Shown piece by piece: positions 6,551 through 14,177 of a stretch of 64,000 nucleotides of DNA. Position 1 is the first letter of the stretch; the number at the start of each line of letters is the position of its first letter. A program made the translations under genes and the position numbers. Source of the DNA: Yinghuangia seranimata. GTDB lineage: Bacteria; Actinomycetota; Actinomycetes; Streptomycetales; Streptomycetaceae. The stretch is taken from positions 1-64,000 of the forward strand of contig NZ_JASAOI010000020.1 in the NCBI RefSeq assembly GCF_029953285.1, written 5' to 3'. The notes under the pieces were generated by a model. The model was given only the letters and a program-made list of their open reading frames with translations, was not told the origin of the DNA and did no database searches.

Positions 6551-9034
6551 ATGACGACCACCAACCCTGGCGGCACCGCGCACAGCGCACCCGCCGAGAT
6601 CTCCGACGAGGAGCTGCGCGGCCTGGTCGGGCGCCTCGCGCTCGAGGACAAGGTCCGGCTCATCGTCGGCGAGGACTTCTGGTCGCTGCCGGAGCTGCCG
6701 CAGATCGGCCTGCGCAAGCTGCGCATGTCCGACGGCCCCGTCGGCGTCCGCGGCGTCCTGTGGGACGAGCGCGACACCTCGCTGCTGTTCCCCTCGCCGA
6801 CCGCGCAGGCGGCGGCGTGGGACCCCGAGGTCGCCCGCCGCGTCGGCTTCCTGATGGGCGCGCAGGCCCGCGACAAGGACATCCACGTCCTGCTGGCGCC
6901 GACCGTCAACATGCACCGCACGCCGCTGGGCGGCCGACACTTCGAGTGCTACTCCGAGGACCCGCTGCTGACGTCGAGGATCGGCGTCGGGTTCGTCGAG
7001 GGTGTGCAGTCCGCCGGCGTCGCCGCGACCATCAAGCACTACGTCGCCAACGACTCCGAGAACGAGCGGATGACGTACGACAGCCGGGTCGGCGAGCGCG
7101 CGCTGCGCGAGGTCTACCTGGCGCCGTTCGAGGCCGCCGTCCGTGAGGCGCGCGTCTGGCTCATCATGTCGGCGTACAACAGCGTCAACGGCGCCACGAT
7201 GACCGAGAACGCGCCGCTCCAGAACGACGTGCTCAAGGGCGAGTGGGGCTTCGACGGCGTCGTGGTCTCCGACTGGATGGCCGTCCGCTCCACCGAGGCC
7301 GCGTCCCTCGGCGGCACCGACATCGCGATGCCGGGCCCGAACGACCTGTGGGGCGACGCCCTGGTCGAGGCCGTCCGCGAGGGCCGTGTCGACGAGTCCG
7401 TCCTCGACGACAAGGTCACCCGCATCCTGCGCCTCGCGGCGCGCGTCGGCGTGCTCGGCGACACCGCGCCGCGCGGCGACGTCACGACCCCGGACACCGC
7501 CGACGCCGAGATCCGCGCGATCGCCGCCAAGGCGATGGTGCTGCTGGAGAACCGCGACGCGGCCCTCCCGATCGACCCGGCCGCCGTGCGCCGCGTCGCG
7601 CTCATCGGCCCCAACGCCGTGCGCCTGTCGTCACAGGGCGGCGGCTCCGCGCACGTCAACCCCGACCACGTCGTCGCCATCCCGCAGGGGCTGCGCAACG
7701 CGCTCGGCCCGAACGTCGAACTGACGGTGCGGGAAGGCGCGTTCACCCACCGCGCGCTGCCCGACCTGCCGCTCGACGCGTCCGTCGACCCGGCGACCGG
7801 CGAGCCCGGCCTCGGCATCGAGTTCGGCGCCGTGGACGGCACCTCGCTCGGCGCCGACCACCGCCTCGGCTCGAACCTGGTGTTCTGGCCCGGCACGATG
7901 CCGGAAGGCGCCACGTCCATCACGGCGCGCGCCCGCATCACGCCGACCGTCGACGGCACCCACCTGCTCGACGTGCGCGGCCTCGGCTCGTTCGACCTGA
8001 CCGTCGACGGCGCCACCCAGTCGTTCCAGCTCGACTCCGAGAGCGGCGACATCATCGAGGCGCTGCTCCGGCCGCCGATCAAGCGGTTCGAGGTGGCCGC
8101 CAAGGCCGGCGTGCCGGTCGAGGTCGAGGCGCGCTACTCCGCCGACCAGGCGATGGTGTTCGCGTCCATGGGGCTCGGCTGGGCCAAGCCGCGGCTGGCC
8201 GACGACGAGGAGCTCGCGCAGGCGGTCGCCGACGCGGCCGCGGCGGACGTCGCGGTCGTCGTGGTCGGCACCACCGACGACATCGAGTCCGAGGGCTTCG
8301 ACCGCGCGGACCTGCGGCTGCCCGGGCGGACGAACGAGCTCGTCACCGCGGTCGCGGCGGCCAACCCCAACACGATCGTCGTCGTCAACGCCGGCTCCCC
8401 GGTGCTGATGCCGTGGCGGAACGACGTCGCGGCGGTGCTGTGGGCCTGGCTGCCCGGCCAGGAGGGCGGCGCGGCGATCGGCGACGTCCTCACCGGAGCC
8501 GTCGAGCCCGGCGGGCGCATGCCGACCACCTACCCGGCCGACGAGGCCGACGTCCCGGTGCTGTCGACCGAGGTCGTCGACGGCGGGCACGTGTACGCCG
8601 AGGGCCCGAACATCGGCTACCGGCTGTGGGCGCGGCAGGGCGCCGTCCCGGCCTACCCGTTCGGCTACGGCCTGGGCTACACCGACTGGGCGTACGAAGG
8701 CCTGAGCGTGGACGGCGACGCCGCCACCGGCCTGACCGTCGAGGCCACGGTCGCCAACACCGGTGCGCGTGACGGCCGCGAGGTCGTGCAGGTGTACCTG
8801 GAGCCGGTCTCCGGCGAGCTGTTCGGCGCGCCCGAGCCGATCCGCCTGATCGGGTTCGCGGCGGTCGAGGCCGCGGCCGGCGGCAAGGCGGTCGCCCGCA
8901 TCGCCGTCGACGCGGCGACGCTGGCCCGTTGGGACGAGGCCGCCGGCGGGTGGGCGACGACGCCGGGCGCGTACCGCGTCGGCGTCGGCCGCAACGTCGG
9001 CGACCTGCGCCTGAGCACGGAGGTTTCCCTGTAA
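6551..9034 (+). CDS. GH3 beta-glucosidase with inserted PA14-like domain
   Basis: Glycoside hydrolase family 3 enzyme that removes terminal non-reducing glucose (or xylose/arabinose) from oligosaccharides and glycosides with retention. The N-terminal TIM barrel shows MSDGPVGVRG, LAPTVNMHRTPLGGRHFECY, IKHYVANDSE, and the nucleophile Asp241 in VVSDWM. The alpha/beta sandwich domain begins near residue 310 (EIRAIAAKAMVLLENRDAAL) and is split by an insert of about 140 residues resembling PA14 (about 395-540). A C-terminal fibronectin-III-like domain follows (about 720-827, VANTGARDGREVVQVYLEPV). There is no signal peptide, so it probably acts on imported sugars. It is divergent from the TetR gene at 5676-6347, its likely regulator, and is followed by a good terminator. 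At 827 residues it matches PA14-containing GH3 enzymes. Exact substrate unknown. Confidence 0.94.
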   Translation: MTTTNPGGTAHSAPAEISDEELRGLVGRLALEDKVRLIVGEDFWSLPELPQIGLRKLRMSDGPVGVRGVLWDERDTSLLFPSPTAQAAAWDPEVARRVGFLMGAQARDKDIHVLLAPTVNMHRTPLGGRHFECYSEDPLLTSRIGVGFVEGVQSAGVAATIKHYVANDSENERMTYDSRVGERALREVYLAPFEAAVREARVWLIMSAYNSVNGATMTENAPLQNDVLKGEWGFDGVVVSDWMAVRSTEAASLGGTDIAMPGPNDLWGDALVEAVREGRVDESVLDDKVTRILRLAARVGVLGDTAPRGDVTTPDTADAEIRAIAAKAMVLLENRDAALPIDPAAVRRVALIGPNAVRLSSQGGGSAHVNPDHVVAIPQGLRNALGPNVELTVREGAFTHRALPDLPLDASVDPATGEPGLGIEFGAVDGTSLGADHRLGSNLVFWPGTMPEGATSITARARITPTVDGTHLLDVRGLGSFDLTVDGATQSFQLDSESGDIIEALLRPPIKRFEVAAKAGVPVEVEARYSADQAMVFASMGLGWAKPRLADDEELAQAVADAAAADVAVVVVGTTDDIESEGFDRADLRLPGRTNELVTAVAAANPNTIVVVNAGSPVLMPWRNDVAAVLWAWLPGQEGGAAIGDVLTGAVEPGGRMPTTYPADEADVPVLSTEVVDGGHVYAEGPNIGYRLWARQGAVPAYPFGYGLGYTDWAYEGLSVDGDAATGLTVEATVANTGARDGREVVQVYLEPVSGELFGAPEPIRLIGFAAVEAAAGGKAVARIAVDAATLARWDEAAGGWATTPGAYRVGVGRNVGDLRLSTEVSL

Positions 9035-9063
9035 CCCAGGGAGGTCCGCAGGGGACCGCGAAC

Positions 9064-9098
9064 GGCGGGACGGCACTTACCGGTGGCCCCGTCCCGCC
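9064..9098 (+). terminator. Terminator after beta-glucosidase
   Basis: ggcgggacgg (9064-9073) pairs perfectly with ccgtcccgcc (9089-9098), followed by TTTCGCTTTTCC. It lies 30 bases past the stop of the GH3 gene and is one of the few T-tailed intrinsic terminators in the window. Confidence 0.8.
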
Positions 9099-9262
9099 TT
9101 TCGCTTTTCCCGGACGGGGAACGCGTGTTCGGGCTCCGGCCGGCTTCGCTCATGCGGCTGGCAATCCGGCGTAGCGGGTCCGCGGGTCCTCGAAGTGCCG
9201 TACGTTGGCCGATGAGCGACCGGTGCGGGCGTCGTCCGCCCGCCGAGAGAGGGGACCCGGCC

Positions 9263-9517
9263 ATGGCCACTCAAGAGGAGATGGACGCCGAGAAGGCCGA
9301 ACTGTACGGCCGGGACATCAGCGGCGCCGAGTGGATCAGCTATGGCGAGGACACCACCGGCGAAGGCGTCGTGCAGACCGCCGAGATCGGCGGCGGCGCG
9401 GTCGCGATGCGCAACTCGGCGCACCCCGAGGGCCCCGTCCTGCGCTTCACCAAGGGTGAGTGGGACGCGTTCGTGCTCGGCGTGCGGGACGGCGAGTTCG
9501 ACCTCGACCGGCTGTAG
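9263..9517 (+). CDS. DUF397-domain protein
   Basis: A small acidic protein of 84 residues. The C-terminal half has the DUF397 pattern: VAMRNSAHPEGPVLRFTKGE, then WDAFVLGVRDGEFDLDRL. The usual N-terminal WRKSSYS-type strand is missing, replaced by MATQEEMDAEKAELYGRDIS. In Streptomyces most DUF397 proteins are encoded beside an XRE-family regulator (as with WhiJ-type pairs) and influence differentiation; no such partner lies next to this one. The start at ATG 9263 is supported by GAGAGGGG about 8 bases upstream. The gene is preceded by the beta-glucosidase terminator, so it has its own promoter. Molecular function unknown. Confidence 0.8.
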   Translation: MATQEEMDAEKAELYGRDISGAEWISYGEDTTGEGVVQTAEIGGGAVAMRNSAHPEGPVLRFTKGEWDAFVLGVRDGEFDLDRL

Positions 9518-9681
9518 ACCTCGACCGGGTGCAGGGCGCGTCGGCCGCATTCGCCACGGCCGGCCTCGCCGAACCATCGGCGATAGTCGTACTTTTCACC
9601 CGTTTCACCTGTTTGGGCGGTCCCGATTCGGTTACCTCCCCCAGCATCCGTTCTGTCGGCTGCCCGGAGGAGGCGCGCCAG

Positions 9682-10365
9682 GTGCCTGCGCGTGGAGTGG
9701 GGATCGTCGCCGAAGGCGTCACGGTGCGCGGGCTCGAAGGCACCGTCGTCGCCGACGTCGACCTGGACGCCAGGCCCGGGTCGTTCACCGTCCTGTCCGG
9801 CCCGGCCGGCTCGGGGCGCACGGCGCTGCTCCTCGCGCTGGGCGCGCGCTTCAGGACCGCGCGCGGCACCATTACGGTCGACGGCACGCCCCTGCCGCGC
9901 GGCGCCAAGGCGGCGCGCCGCCGGATCAGCGTGGCCCGCGCGGCCCCCGCGATCGAGCTCGAGGAACGCCTCACGGTCGCGGAACTCGTCGGCGAGCGCC
10001 GGGCGATCGGCGGCCCGCACGTCACCGACACGTCGGTGGCCGACGCGTTCGACCTGGTCGACCTCGCCTGCCCGCCGCACACCCTCGCGGGCCGGCTGCC
10101 GCACGTCGAGAAGCTCCTGCTCGCCCTCGCGCTCGCCACCGCCGAGGAGAGCGGCGGCGTCCTGGTCGACGACGTCGACTCCGGCATCGCCGGGACCGAC
10201 CTGGACCGCGCGTGGCACGCGGTCCGCGCCGTCGCGCGCACTGGCCGCACCGTCATCGCCACCGCGACGGCGCCGCCGGGCGGCAGCCTGCGGCCCGACC
10301 TGGGCCTGGCCCTGCCCGGCCACCACACGCACCTGCCGGCCACCCGCCCGGGCGGGCGCCGATGA
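9682..10365 (+). CDS. ABC transporter ATP-binding protein, degenerate
   Basis: A 227-residue P-loop ATPase domain. Walker A is GPAGSGRTALL (Arg replaces the usual Lys) and a Walker B-like LVDDVDSG is present with Asp where the catalytic Glu normally sits. The LSGGQ signature is absent: the matching region reads LAGRLPHVEKLLLALALATA. This suggests reduced or no ATP hydrolysis, or a structural role. It starts at GTG 9682 with GGAGGAGG upstream, and its stop overlaps the start of the membrane gene by ATGA, so the two are translationally coupled and probably form one complex. It resembles the small ATPases encoded with YhgE/Pip-like ABC-2 membrane proteins in actinomycetes. Substrate unknown. Confidence 0.8.
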   Translation: MPARGVGIVAEGVTVRGLEGTVVADVDLDARPGSFTVLSGPAGSGRTALLLALGARFRTARGTITVDGTPLPRGAKAARRRISVARAAPAIELEERLTVAELVGERRAIGGPHVTDTSVADAFDLVDLACPPHTLAGRLPHVEKLLLALALATAEESGGVLVDDVDSGIAGTDLDRAWHAVRAVARTGRTVIATATAPPGGSLRPDLGLALPGHHTHLPATRPGGRR

Positions 10366-11723
10366 ACGCCCTGCGCCTCGCCTGGCTCGAACTGCGCCGC
10401 TTCCGCGGCCCCATCCCGCGCCTCGTGCCGATCGTGATCGCGCTGGTGCCGCTGCTGTACGGCGCGCTGTACCTGTGGTCCAACTGGGACCCGTACGGCA
10501 AGCTCAACCGCGTCCCCGTCGCGATCGTCAACGAGGACCGGGCCGTCCAGGCCGACGGCCAGACCGTCGACGCAGGCGCCCAGCTGACCGCGCGCATCCT
10601 GGCCGACCACACGTTCCAGTGGCACGCCGCCGACGCGTCCCAGGCCGCCGACGGACTCAAGGACGGCGACTACTACTTCGTGGTCACCGTGCCGCCCGAC
10701 TTCAGCGCGGCGCTCGCCTCCGCGGGCGGCCCGCAGCCGCGCCAGGCCGACCTCACCATGACGCTCAACGACGCCAACGGCTTCATCGTCGGCAAGATGG
10801 CCGAGTCGGCGAAGGTGCAGCTCCAGGCGTCGGTGTCGCAGGCCGTACAGGCGACCTTCGTCCAGCAGGCGTACGGCCGCCTCGCCGCGCTCAAGCAGAA
10901 CCTCGGCCAGGCCGCCGCCGGGGCGCGCCAGTTGCAGACCGGCATCGGCACCGCGCCCGTCCCGGAGCTGCAGCAGGGCGCGCAGCAGCTCGCCGCGGGC
11001 CTCGACCAGCTGACCGCGGCCGTGCCGGTGCCGCCCAGCCAGCAGGCGGCGCAGGCCGAGGCGGGCGTGCTCGCCGCGCCGGTCCAGATCGCCGTCCAGA
11101 ACCTGCACCCGGCGAAGGTGTACGGCCGCGGCCTCGCGCCGTTCTTCCTCTCGATCGCCATGTGGGTGTTCGGCCTGATCGCGTTCATGATGCTGCGGCC
11201 GCTCAACACCCGGGCGCTCGCCGGGCGGTCGGGCGCGCTGACGGTCGCGCTCGCGGGGTGGCTGCCGGCCGCCTTCCTCAGCATCGTCGGCGCGTACGTC
11301 CTGTACGGCGTGGTCGACCTCGGGCTCGGCCTCGACCCCGTGGACGTCGGCAAGACGCTGCTGCTGCTCGCCGTCGCGGCGGCCTCTTTCGTCGCGATCG
11401 AGCATTTCCTGACCGTCGCGTTCGGCGTGATCGGCGACGCGCTGTCGCTCGTGCTGCTGATGCTGCAGCTGACCTCGTGCGGCGGCCTGTACCCGGTCGA
11501 GACGACGCCGGCGATGTTCCGCGCGCTGCACCCGGTGCTGCCGATGTCGTATGTCGTCGAAGGCCTGCGCGTCACGATCTCGGGCGGGCAGAGTTGGGTG
11601 CTGGACCGCGCGTTCCTGGTGCTGGGGGCTTTCCTGGTGGTCGCCCTCGCGCTGTCGACCCTGACCGTGACACGCCGCAGGATGTGGTCGATGACGACGC
11701 TCAAACCGGCCATCCAGGTGTAG
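10362..11723 (+). CDS. YhgE/Pip-like ABC-2 family membrane protein
   Basis: A 453-residue membrane protein of the YhgE/Pip group. An N-terminal membrane segment (about residues 19-40, VPIVIALVPLLYGALYLWSN) is followed by the family motif LWSNWDPYGKLNRVPVAIVN-like region. A large extracytoplasmic domain of about 200 residues, rich in Gln/Ala helices, contains ARQLQTG and ELQQGAQQLAAGLDQL. Five or so C-terminal helices from about residue 255 end with TVTRRRMWSMTTLKPAIQV. Pip was described as a phage-infection protein, and related proteins include type VII secretion and efflux-like components. It overlaps the ABC gene by 4 bases (ATGA). The pair probably moves or senses an envelope compound; the substrate is unknown. 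Confidence 0.86.
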   Translation: MNALRLAWLELRRFRGPIPRLVPIVIALVPLLYGALYLWSNWDPYGKLNRVPVAIVNEDRAVQADGQTVDAGAQLTARILADHTFQWHAADASQAADGLKDGDYYFVVTVPPDFSAALASAGGPQPRQADLTMTLNDANGFIVGKMAESAKVQLQASVSQAVQATFVQQAYGRLAALKQNLGQAAAGARQLQTGIGTAPVPELQQGAQQLAAGLDQLTAAVPVPPSQQAAQAEAGVLAAPVQIAVQNLHPAKVYGRGLAPFFLSIAMWVFGLIAFMMLRPLNTRALAGRSGALTVALAGWLPAAFLSIVGAYVLYGVVDLGLGLDPVDVGKTLLLLAVAAASFVAIEHFLTVAFGVIGDALSLVLLMLQLTSCGGLYPVETTPAMFRALHPVLPMSYVVEGLRVTISGGQSWVLDRAFLVLGAFLVVALALSTLTVTRRRMWSMTTLKPAIQV

Positions 11724-11847
11724 CTCCCCGGCCGACGCCGCGACGGCCGACCCGCGTACCGTCGCATATGCACGCCACAGCGTCCGTTCTGACGGAGAAT
11801 CGGACGGGGGCGGCCGCACGAGGCAGGCCGAGGGAGGGGCTCCGGGG

Positions 11848-12864
11848 ATGGACGCTGCACGAATACAGACGTTGCACGAGAAGGCGGAGGCCGCTTTGAC
11901 CGAGCTCGGGCCGGACCACCCCGGCGCGCTGGACGCGCGCGCCGAGTGGGCGCGTGCGCTCGGCGAGGAGGGCCGCGCCGCCGAGGCCGCGGTCGCTTTC
12001 GGCGAACTCGCGGACGAGTACGCGCGGCTGCTCGGCGCCAAGCACCCCGACACCCTGCTGGCGCGCCACAACCAGGCGTTCTGCCTCGGCATGTCCGGCA
12101 ACGCGGTGACCGCCGAGTCGCTGGCCCGCGACGTCGCCACCGACTACGTCGAACTCCTCGGCGCGGACGACCCCGAGACGCTCAACGCCCGCGCGCTGTG
12201 GGGCCGCTGGACCGGCGAGGCCGGCGACCCCGGCGCGGCCGCACGCATCCTGCGCCCGGTCGTCGAGAGCTGCGGCGACGTCCTCGGCCCGGTGCACGCC
12301 GAGACGCTCACCAACCGGCACCAGCACGCCCAGTGGGTGGGCCGGGCCGGAAACCCGGCCGAGGCCGCGCGGCTGCTCGAGGAGATCGCCGGCGAGCGCG
12401 ACGCCGTCCTGGGCGCCGAGCACCGCGACACGCTGCTGGCCCGCCACGACCTCGCCCAGTGGGCCGGCGAGGCCGACGACGCCGTACGCGCCCGCGACCT
12501 ACTGCGCGCCCTCGTGACCGACGCCGTGCGGGCCCTGGGCGCCGGCCACCCCGACACGCTGGTCATGCGCCACAACCTCGCGCACTGGACGGGCGAGGCG
12601 GGCGACCCCGGTACGGCCCGCGCCCTCCTGGAGTCCCTGTGCGCGGACTGCACGCGCATCCTGGGCGCGGAGCACCCGGACACGGAGAACTGCCGCCGTG
12701 CCCTGGACTGGTGGACGTACGGCCCGAAGGCGGGGGCCTCCGCGCGGCCGGCCAAGGCGGCCAAGGCCGAGAAGACGCGCAAGCCCAAGCGGTTCAAGCC
12801 CGGCAAGGGCGGAAAGGGCGGCGACGCCGAGAACGCCGACGCGTCCGACGCCGACGCGGCCTGA
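11848..12864 (+). CDS. Tetratricopeptide repeat protein
   Basis: A 338-residue helical repeat protein. About six degenerate repeats of about 42 residues carry the motif H-P-D-T-L-x3-H-x-L-A-x-W-x-G-x-A-G-D, for example GAKHPDTLLARHNQAF, GAEHRDTLLARHDLAQW and GAGHPDTLVMRHNLAHWTGE. This is the TPR_10/12 style seen in actinomycete signalling and NTPase-associated proteins. The tail from about residue 295 is very basic (KAAKAEKTRKPKRFKPGKGG) and ends acidic, suggesting nucleic-acid or membrane contact. There is no signal peptide. The ATG at 11848 is preceded by GAGGGAGGGG. No partner is evident: it stands between the ABC pair and a convergent SnoaL-like gene. It probably acts as a protein-interaction scaffold. 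Confidence 0.85.
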   Translation: MDAARIQTLHEKAEAALTELGPDHPGALDARAEWARALGEEGRAAEAAVAFGELADEYARLLGAKHPDTLLARHNQAFCLGMSGNAVTAESLARDVATDYVELLGADDPETLNARALWGRWTGEAGDPGAAARILRPVVESCGDVLGPVHAETLTNRHQHAQWVGRAGNPAEAARLLEEIAGERDAVLGAEHRDTLLARHDLAQWAGEADDAVRARDLLRALVTDAVRALGAGHPDTLVMRHNLAHWTGEAGDPGTARALLESLCADCTRILGAEHPDTENCRRALDWWTYGPKAGASARPAKAAKAEKTRKPKRFKPGKGGKGGDAENADASDADAA

Positions 12865-12929
12865 CGCGGCCCGACACCGTCCGACACCGTCCGACCGGCA
12901 TGACGCAGGCGTGCGTGACGCAGATGTAG

Positions 12930-12953
12930 GGGACCGGCGGGTCGGCCGGTCCC
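12930..12953. terminator. Bidirectional terminator
   Basis: gggaccggc (12930-12938) pairs with gccggtccc (12945-12953). It lies between the convergent TPR and SnoaL-like genes, 10-65 bases from their stops, so it can serve both. Confidence 0.6.
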
Positions 12954-12962
12954 GTCAGGCCG

Positions 12963-13358
12963 TCAGCCCCAGAACTCGTTCCCCAGGTCGAGGTCCTCGA
13001 CGCACTCGTCGATGTCGCTCATCTTGCCGCCGACGATGGTGAAGAACAGCGAGCCGAGGGTGTCTATGCTGCGGCCCTCACGCGTCGCGGTGATCCGGTG
13101 AACGGAGATGGCGTGGCCGCGCCCGTCGGGCATCACCGACTGGAGCTCGACCTTCATCGTGCCGTCGGTCATCATGCCCATCTTCATGTAGTAGTCCAGG
13201 CAGGCGTCGACGCCCTTGTGGTGCCCGGACAACTGGTGGAGACCGGGGACATGGTGCACGCAGTCCGTGGTCAGCATCCCCCGGAGGGCGTCCATGTCGC
13301 CTCTGTTGAACGCGGCGTAGCCGTTCTTGACCAGCGTGACGTCGGGGTGTTCAGCCAT
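12963..13358 (-). CDS. SnoaL-like / nuclear transport factor 2-fold protein
   Basis: A 131-residue protein of the SnoaL-like NTF2-fold group. It has the characteristic N-terminal helix followed by a substrate-pocket loop (VKNGYAAFNRGDMDALRGML, then TTDCVHHVPGLHQLSGHHKG), a sheet region (MKVELQSVMPDGRGHAISVH) and the closing strand FFTIVGGKMSDIDECVEDLD. These proteins are cyclases, isomerases or ligand binders and the family does not fix the reaction. The ATG at 13358 has AGGTGA upstream; an extended frame adds 14 residues. It follows RidA on the same strand, but a strong 20-bp hairpin separates them, so co-transcription is doubtful. Whether it handles a product of the neighbouring oxidase is speculation. 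Confidence 0.82.
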   Translation of the reverse strand: MAEHPDVTLVKNGYAAFNRGDMDALRGMLTTDCVHHVPGLHQLSGHHKGVDACLDYYMKMGMMTDGTMKVELQSVMPDGRGHAISVHRITATREGRSIDTLGSLFFTIVGGKMSDIDECVEDLDLGNEFWG

Positions 13359-13405
13359 GACTGATTCACCTGCTATGTCGTGATTGTCCCGAGGTTTCAT
13401 CGTCT

Positions 13406-13450
13406 CTCTCCCGCGCCCGGCCCGGCAACACCGGGCCGGGCGCGGGAGAG
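13406..13450 (-). terminator. Strong 20-bp hairpin after RidA gene
   Basis: ctctcccgcgcccggcccgg (13406-13425) is perfectly complementary to 13431-13450 with a 5-base loop. It begins 5 bases past the RidA stop and should end the oxidase-RidA transcript before the SnoaL-like gene. Confidence 0.8.
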
Positions 13451-13454
13451 CCGG

Positions 13455-14177
13455 TCAGCGCCGGGACTTCGGATAGACCGCGGTGACCTCGACCTCCACC
13501 AGCCAGCCGGGCACCGCCAGCGAGACCACCTCCGTGGTGGCCCGCGCGGGCCGGGCCGGGTTGGTCAGCAGCGGGGCCTTGGCGGGGGAGGTGCCCATCG
13601 GGACCGGAACCGGCTGCTTCGTCGTCAGGTCGGTGTTCGCGAAGAACTGGCGGTACGCGCGGTTCCAGCCCGCGTAGTCGGCCGCCGCCGCGCCCGGGGG
13701 CCGGACGAGGTAGCACTTCATGGTGACCACGTCGGCCGGGGTGAGCCCGGCCGCCTTCAGGTTGTCCTGGATCGCCTTCAGCACCACCAGGGACTGCGCC
13801 TCGGTGACCGTCACCCCTTGCGCGCCCGCGGTCGTCGCGGGGTCGGTGAACATCTCCGGGGACCCGGCGGGCGCGCCCGGGTTGAGCGCGCCGGGGCCCA
13901 GCCCGCTGCTCTGGTAGACGGCGACCTCGCCGCCGAGGCCGACCCCGGTGGCGATGGCGGGGTTCGACTGGCCCGCGGGCAGGGCGACCCGCACCTCCTT
14001 GTCGCCGATCCGCTCGTCGTGGGCGTCCGCGGCGCCGACCCCGGTGACGGTCGCGCACGCGACCGCCAGGACCGCGGCGGCGACAGCGAGCCCGCCCTTG
14101 CGGCGGGCGGTGGCCCGGCCGAGGCGCCGGGCGGGGTGGGCGGCCGGGCCGCTGCTCACTCGATTCAGCTCGCTCAT
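13455..14177 (-). CDS. Exported RidA/YjgF-family protein
   Basis: A 240-residue protein with an N-terminal export signal and a RidA-type domain. The signal has a basic region (RRLGRATARRKGG) and hydrophobic core LAVAAAVLAVACATVTG near residues 28-45; a cysteine there could be a weak lipobox. The mature part shows the trimeric RidA fold: AIATGVGLGGEVAVYQSSGL, QSLVVLKAIQDNLKAAGLTP, DVVTMKCYLV and the C-terminal LVEVEVTAVYPKSRR. RidA proteins hydrolyse reactive 2-imino/enamine acids made by PLP enzymes or amino-acid oxidases; most are cytoplasmic. The ATG at 14177 overlaps the stop of the upstream amine oxidase (ATGA), so the two are translationally coupled. An imine scavenger exported with an exported oxidase makes functional sense (inference). 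The usual catalytic Arg should be checked by alignment. Confidence 0.82.
   Translation of the reverse strand: MSELNRVSSGPAAHPARRLGRATARRKGGLAVAAAVLAVACATVTGVGAADAHDERIGDKEVRVALPAGQSNPAIATGVGLGGEVAVYQSSGLGPGALNPGAPAGSPEMFTDPATTAGAQGVTVTEAQSLVVLKAIQDNLKAAGLTPADVVTMKCYLVRPPGAAAADYAGWNRAYRQFFANTDLTTKQPVPVPMGTSPAKAPLLTNPARPARATTEVVSLAVPGWLVEVEVTAVYPKSRR

Noticed and set aside
7631-9076. Minus-strand frame of 481 codons opposite the GH3 gene
   Set aside because: Antisense shadow of a well-supported glycosidase; no motif and biased composition.
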